64,000 bases of DNA from Eretmocerus hayati (lineage: Eukaryota; Arthropoda; Insecta; Hymenoptera; Aphelinidae): contig CM056743.1 in NCBI GenBank assembly GCA_029851415.1, forward strand, positions 95,144,501 to 95,208,500, read 5' to 3'. Below the pieces are notes generated by a model. It searched no databases. It saw only the letters and a list, made by a program, of their open reading frames with translations, and was not told the DNA's origin. Shown piece after piece: positions 58,501-64,000 of the stretch (the first letter of the stretch is position 1; each line of letters starts with the position of its first letter). The position numbers were made by a program, and so were the translations under genes.

Positions 58501-59755
58501 CATGGGAATGATTCCACCAATGAAATAGGTCAACCGTAGGACTCCATTTTTTCATCTTATCTTTAAATTCATTCAGTTTGTATCTTCATTTTATCAAATT
58601 CTGTATATGCGTCATACTTCTGAGTGAGTTATGCATGATCGAATTTCGGAAACTACCGCAGTTTGAAGAATAGAGTCTCTAAGAGTCTAACAGCGCCTGT
58701 AGTGACTGAGAAGAACATTCGTTCTGCGAATTGAGGGTAGGTATTTGATTGGCGAGAACAAATTAAAAGCTATGACGTAATCAACTCATCGGTAACCTTC
58801 CTCGGAACCAGATATACTCTTGTAAATCTTATTGATGAAACGAAACTGCTCGTAGGATTCTTAATAGAAAACCATTAGAATGTTCCATTCTCAAGGTATC
58901 GTTCTCTTAATCTGAAAGGGTATTGGAATACATTTATCGATTCAGAATTATACGATCAGCAATGAAACTGAAACCAACTGAAAGAATGTCAGATGAATCC
59001 TTAACAGATGATCTTTGTATGCTCGCTTGATCTTGAGGAAATATTCATCTCTGATCAATTTATGATGCCGAAGGAATGCGACATCGGAGCAAGATGGAAT
59101 GTCCATAGCGTACCCAGACAAGGACACGATTCTATAAGGACTCCCAAATGATTCTGAATAGGATCTATAAAAGTTCTGAGAACAGCTCCGGAAGAGTTCC
59201 GTTGAAGTAGCTAGATTTCACATCTGGTTGAACCACAACAGAAGATTATGGAGGTATGGAAGAACTTATTAGGAAGTGATCCAGGACTGAAAAAGAGTGT
59301 TTTTGGAGCTATTTCCTAACCCCGACAAATCAATGAAATTTTTGAAGTCCGTCGGCTCTCTCGAGATGAAATATTTTTTTCAAGAGTGATTCTATTATGA
59401 GTAATACGAGATCTTAAAACTTGGGCGGAATAATATAATCATCCGCAAGAATGGAAAACTTCCAAATGAAATTCATTCATAACCGGAAAGATTCGCTCTT
59501 CTCTCAACTTGTCTATAGAAATGTATATTATATTTTTAGGGTTATTTCAATTAAATGTCTGATTAGGATTCTCCTTGGAATTCGGCATATTTTACCCAGA
59601 TTCCATAATTTTCGATAGAACCGGATGATATCAGGAAGACTTGAGGCAATGAAACTCGGTTAATGTATCCCTTCCAGTATTACTCTCTAGAATGATGAGT
59701 GAGAGTATTGGTCACCTATTTACAATTTCTCAGTAACAACATTCAAGAATCACAA
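58501..59755. other. No gene recognised
   Basis: AT-rich, short ORFs only, no inverted or tandem repeats noticed. Confidence 0.5.
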
Positions 59756-59759
59756 TTGC

Positions 59760-59831
59760 CGAAAGGTGTAGTATCAAGGACAGTGACCCGAAGGTCCTGG
59801 GTTCGAGACCCCTCGACGATCAATTTTTTTT
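59760..59831 (+). pseudogene. tRNA-like or SINE-head fragment
   Basis: CTGGGTTCGAGACCCC resembles a T-arm/B-box (GGTTCGANNCC) and is followed by a T8 run that could terminate RNA polymerase III. No convincing anticodon arm or A-box, so not a functional tRNA. Confidence 0.35.
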
Positions 59832-60364
59832 CTCGAGATATTTTGATGATTTATCGTACTTTCCGGAGATATTCATTCGTTTTCAAACATTTCTGTGGGT
59901 CGGCTTTTTGTGGAAAAAATTAATGGAATCTTCCTTGAGCTCTGGGAGTATCTATTGAGTGACGGTTGAAAGGCTCCTCCGGAGTCAGAAACAACATTCA
60001 ATTCGGACTCACTAGAAGCTCCTTGAGAGTTCTTCCATTATTGTTTTCAAGGTTCCAATGCATGTCAAATTTTGCTATTCCAACTGGGCTCCGAAATAGC
60101 TCCGTTTCCATCGTTCGGAAGCCCAATGGAGCTATGATGGAGTTCTCTTATAATTTTGTAAATGTCCTTGTACGTACTTTTTCCGAGTAGATCTACTCAG
60201 GTGTTCAGCTCCAATCATAACTAATATAGTTTCTTCAATTGATACTGTTCCACTATTCATCACTGATTATTAGCCGTGCATTGACGGGGTTCGGAACTTG
60301 ATTACTCCTGATTTGAAACTCATCGCGTATCCGGATATCAGAGTGAGGCGCCCAAACTTCACTT
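59832..60364. other. No gene recognised
   Basis: Short ORFs only. Confidence 0.45.
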
Positions 60365-60850
60365 GTTTCAATTCATTTAGTTTCATTCTCACATCTCATC
60401 TCATTTCATCTTTCATTTTATTCCATTCTCTCGTCGCTTTTCTTCTCATCATATTTAATCACCCAGTATCATTTCATATCATTCACCTCGTGTCTCATGA
60501 AAAAAATCATTTATTCATCTTTCATATTTCACCTTTGACACGTACCAATGATCGCCTACTTGGCGATGAATTCTTCTACGCAGGTAAGCCGCCTCCGAGA
60601 AAACATGCTGCGTCCGGATTCATCACCAAAGAGCAACTTCCATAAATCATCACATTTTCATTTGACTCATTTCACTTCATTCCATTTTTCATTTTCATCG
60701 CGTACCATGCCCTCATTTCATTTCATTCTTCATTTGTTTCCACATTATTCACTTATCTAGCATCATTTCAAATAATTCACTCCTCATCCCATAAACAAGA
60801 TCATTTCTCCCATTAAATTTCATCTACGCATCCGACATCGTTTCAAATCA
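60365..60850. repeat. Degenerate TTTCATTTCAT simple repeat
   Basis: Recurrent CATTTCAT/TTCATTCC motifs through about 480 bp, interrupted near 60540-60640. ORFs here are compositional. Confidence 0.7.
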
Positions 60851-60929
60851 TTAAGGGGGTGCGGAAGCTCTACCTTTACCGACCTCGGATTTCATCACAA
60901 AAAAATTCATTACTCCAGTATTACGCAAT

Positions 60930-61165
60930 ATCTCGAAGAAAGGGCTATATTAGGCTCTTCCTTGGAATCGCAGCTATCTCCTCGTGAATTTTCAGGGTGA
61001 TTCGTCATGATTTGGAGGAGAAAAGAGCTTTCTCAGTTACCAAAATAGTGGTTGTTTTACTGAGAAAGGTCTTTTCTCCTCTGAATGATAACGAATCACC
61101 TTGAAAATCCACGAGGAGGTAGCTACAATTACAAGGAAGAGCCTAATAGAGCCCTTTCGCCCCAA
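60930..61165. mobile_element. 235-bp foldback
   Basis: Arms about 60930-61045 and 61052-61165 share GGAGGAGAAAAGAGC-like, GGTGATTCGT and GGCTCTTCCTTG blocks inverted, with a very short spacer. Confidence 0.8.
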
Positions 61166-61204
61166 CTCATCCTAAAAAAATTATAAAAAATCAAGAACTA
61201 TCAC

Positions 61205-61505
61205 GAGCCTGTGAACACTCATAATGTCAACAAACGCGTGTGGGCTGGGCGTTTAGTTGCGGGTCCGCCGCGCCGCGTCATCTGACACCGTGTAGATGTT
61301 TCACGGCTTCCCGGTGCTCTCGCGGGTGATGGGATGGTTTTTATTTAGTGAGTGCTAATACTTCAGTGTCGGTGGTGATATTTGGTGCAACTGCGAGATT
61401 AGGCCAACCCTGGCTACAACGCGGCATCGGCGTTTTCCATCTCCTCAGCAACACCCGGTCGGCGTCGACTGCTCGCATAAACGCCGGAAGCCTGTTTTTT
61501 GGACG
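61205..61505 (+). promoter_or_regulatory. CpG-rich stretch, possible promoter and first exon
   Basis: CG dinucleotides are dense (GCCGCGCCGCGTC and others). There is a TTCAGTGTC initiator-like site near 61360. A GGACGTGAGT donor lies at about 61501. Fits an untranslated first exon of a host gene, but no product is identified. Confidence 0.25.
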
Positions 61506-61997
61506 TGAGTATCGAAATAAATCACACATCTTCCCAGTAAATAGTGCACGTCGGTGGTGCTCAAAGTCATTATAAATCGATTGTGCTTAAAACTGTCTAG
61601 CTATGTCGTGTACTTCACTCATGGGCAAGGTTATAAGTCAGCTACTTTAGCCATGTCTTTTAATAGGGCCAAATGTCAACTCTTTTGATTTTGAATTTTT
61701 TCTCCAGGATTAGGCCTAACTTAGACGTTTTTGTATTTAAAAGATTGTAAAAATTATGATCCTACTAGTAGAATAGGTTTGAGTTGTCAATAAATTATTT
61801 TTCTTCAAAGAGCTATGATTTTTGTTGATTTTGGTTCTGAATTTGTTTGAATGGAAATAAGATGGTTCTCGCCATACCTGGAGTATAACAGGGATTATTG
61901 ATTTTTTGTTTTGTTTTGAACATGAATTGAATGTTGACACCTACATCAGCGCCCTAGATCATTAAGAATTGTAAAAGGTCTATTGACCGTACATCTA

Positions 61998-62028
61998 TAT
62001 AATAAATAAATAAATAAATAATAAATAC
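61998..62028. repeat. (AATA)n microsatellite
   Basis: AATAAATAAATAAATAAATA run that could be a LINE tail; no LINE coding sequence precedes it. Confidence 0.8.
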
Positions 62029-62086
62029 ATTTCCTTGATTTTTTGTTACTACTGGGACCTCGTAATTTGAAATAAAATTCTACGTT

Positions 62087-62262
62087 ATGGCTCGAAACTC
62101 CTCCAGAGCTTCTGGGGAACCATCTGTACTCTTTGGCATATCAATGGAGGCTCTTAGCAACGTATTGAGCAGTCCTCTGCCATCCTTGGAAGATTTGAAG
62201 GTCCATACGGCATGGTTGTTTGATTGGGCAGTTGATGACATTCTGTATGTAGACTCAGTATG
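62087..62262 (+). CDS. Possible first coding exon, unidentified protein
   Basis: An ATG at 62087-62089 in a fair context (GTTATGGC) opens a 59-codon frame, MARNSSRASGEPSVLF..., with hydrophobic and acidic residues arranged like folded protein. It reaches a strong splice donor, ATG|GTGAGT at 62263, just before the in-frame TGA, which would fall in the intron. I find no downstream exon and recognise no family. Together with the CpG-rich stretch at 61.2-61.5 kb this is the best host-gene candidate in the window. Alternatives are a chance ORF or part of an unknown repeat. Confidence 0.3.
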
Positions 62263-62266
62263 GTGA

Positions 62267-63072
62267 GTTAGCCCATAAATTTATACTCTAAAATGCCTAC
62301 ATAGGTGAGAATTTTCTGAATTTTATAGTGAATGAAGCTTCATGGTTTTATGTTATTCCTGAAAGAAAATTCCAAAACTTGGTGATCAGGTTATATGTTT
62401 ACATATCAGGTTATATTATGTACTTCACAAGTTGCAAAACTGAATTCTTTAGGCTTTTGTGAATCATATTGAGCCTCAATCATGCCTTTGCTCTATTGCG
62501 TACAGAAATTTGTTATGAAAACCTCAAGCAAATTTCTGCTTCCAGGTGCAAGCAGAACCCAAACACTCGAATCGACTCTTGGCCTCTCATGGGTTTTTCC
62601 ATAGAATCAGTCAATCTATTTCTCTCCTTTTTCCCTAATACTAACTGTAACAAGGGATGATACACTTTGTAAGTATTCAGATTGTGTAAGCACCACATCT
62701 TTGATCTACATTTTGAGGTCTTTGAGAGAGAGAGAATCATATCTAAAAATATACTTGTTTCAGCTCCTAGCAATCAATCAGTCCCAAAATGATGCAGGAT
62801 ATACTTCTGTAAAATGATGTAGACTGAATCCTATCCCTGAATATTAGCTATTTCATACTTTTAGATATTCATCTGTTGATGATATGGCACGCTCCATCGA
62901 TGGGATGCAACCTCATCTGATATTTGAAGCTCAACTGCTTTTTCTATACCAGCGCATTCTAGATAATGGCATTTTCCAGTTGTCAAATCATTTCTAAACT
63001 TGTGAATTAGACAGAAGTTGTAACTTTCATAGTATTTTCCTATTAGAGGAAAATATAAATTACTGAAGGATA
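62267..63072. other. No gene recognised
   Basis: AT-rich with short ORFs; would be intron if the 62087 exon is real. Confidence 0.4.
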
Positions 63073-63505
63073 TGTGACGTCCCGTCGTTATTTGTCGTAA
63101 TTTTTGAGTCAGAATATTATCAGTTTTCACTCTGCACGGAAAATTTTCCCGATCTCTCTATTTTTCTCTTCCGTACCCCTAAATAGCGTCCGCAATTAGT
63201 TGTATTCATGTTCATCAGTATATGCGTGCGTTTATCTATTTGCGCTGACTCCATGCAGGATCGCTTTCCTCGCGCCACTGAGGGTATGAATCACCCTGTT
63301 TTTCACATTTTCGGCCCACTTTCTCCAGATTATCGCTCTTCTTAAGTGTCATCGTCGCGTTAGTCCAGTCAGTCTCGGTCGGGCAAGCCCTCGGGCTGCA
63401 GCTCGTCGAGTTGTCCTCTGTAAAATCTTGTATCTTTGAAATTCTGTATTCATTCCCAATCGGAATCCAAAGATCATTCGACTATCCAAGTCCTGTCAAG
63501 TCTGT

Positions 63506-63720
63506 CTATGAATCTCTGAATCTGTGAAAATCTGTTTTTAAATCTGGAAATCTCTGAATCTGTGAAAATCTGTTTTTTAAATCCGAAAATCTCTGAATCT
63601 GTGGAAATCTGTTTTTTAAATCCGAAAATCTCTGAATCTGTGAAAATCTGTTTTTAAATCTGGAAATCTCTGAATCTGTGGAAATCTGTTTTCTCATCGG
63701 AAAATCTGAAAGTTAGGTGA
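63506..63720. repeat. Tandem repeat, 38-40-bp units
   Basis: About five copies of a unit containing AATCTCTGAATCTGTG and AAATCTGTTTTTTAAATC. A 63-residue minus-strand ORF across it is an artefact. Confidence 0.9.
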
Positions 63721-63906
63721 ACCGAAAGTCGGTGTGAAATCTGTGTTGTGGAAGTCTGTCGGAAAATCTGAATCTGTCTGAAATCGAAAATCTGTTTGGA
63801 ATCTAAAATCTGTCTCAGGTAAATTGTGTTAAATATTGAAAACTACTCTGCGACAAGAACTAGGCCATTACTCTATGAATCAATGGGAATCAATCTGGGA
63901 AATTGT

Positions 63907-64000
63907 AAGTTATCTGAATAAATTTACATTTGCTTTGAACAAACGCTTTCATACTCGAAATCTATTTCTATCGAATCAAAGTTATCTGAATAAATTTACA
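63907..64000. repeat. 22-bp direct repeat, 72-bp period, truncated by window end
   Basis: AGTTATCTGAATAAATTTAC occurs at 63908 and 63980 within identical 22-bp blocks. The array may continue beyond base 64000. Confidence 0.8.

Larger units (their letters stand above)
63073..64000 (+). repeat. Start of a second gypsy-like LTR, runs off the window
   Basis: Begins TGTGACGTCCCG, close to the TGTGGCGTCCCG start of the LTR at 18844. A TCAGTCTC initiator-like site lies about 305 bp in (63378), and a tandem-repeat-rich region follows. No coding sequence is in view, so the call is tentative. Confidence 0.35.

Noticed and set aside
59760..59831. Functional tRNA gene
   Set aside because: T-arm-like sequence only; no anticodon arm, D-arm or acceptor pairing.

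Overview
The window reads as a repeat-dense stretch of an arthropod, almost certainly insect, nuclear genome. The support is an env-bearing (errantivirus-like) Ty3/gypsy element, a BEL/Pao element, Jockey- and R1-type LINE fragments, a RAG1-like (Transib) DNA transposon with introns, hAT- and Mutator-like target duplications, TATA/TCAGT core promoters, satellites and microsatellites, in an AT-rich background. No bacterial features are present. I find no host gene I can name. A possible first exon near 61.2-62.3 kb and a few weak ORF clusters are the only host candidates.

Layout. 1-18.8 kb: a decayed, minus-strand, env-bearing gypsy element. Its 5' LTR is split by a 7.3 kb BEL/Pao element (9295-16597) and by a 1.1 kb terminal-inverted-repeat (TIR) element (16805-17889). 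Its 3' LTR lies off the left edge. 18.9-21 kb: short tandem repeats and foldback elements. 21-23.8 kb: unassigned sequence ending in a GC-rich island. 23842-29339: a complete Transib-like element with a perfect 5-bp target-site duplication (TSD), 924-bp TIRs built from 290-bp subrepeats, and a four-exon remnant of a RAG1-like transposase. 30.4-32.5 kb: a LINE 3' end split by an 887-bp foldback with a 9-bp TSD. 34541-36024: a 5'-truncated R1-clade LINE with an 18-bp TSD. 36.6-37.1 kb: five hairpins sharing one 8-nt loop.

37589-55459 is a 17.9 kb nest bounded by hAT-type ends (TIR CAGGGTTTGT, 8-bp TSD). It holds two large foldbacks and an element with a 6-bp TSD (42494-54229). That element in turn holds two TIR elements of the same type (CCC...GGG ends, TG duplication) that carry satellite arrays in inverted orientation. 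55.4-64 kb: another inverted-repeat element, unassigned sequence, a weak tRNA-like B-box, simple repeats, and the start of a second LTR at the right edge.

The most notable features are the Transib-like element, the covarying hairpin array at 36.6-37.1 kb, and the satellite-carrying TG-duplicating TIR elements. In several unrelated families here, the arms near the element ends are tandem repeats in inverted orientation. All coordinates, splice sites and identities were read by eye. Family names rest on motifs, not on database searches.
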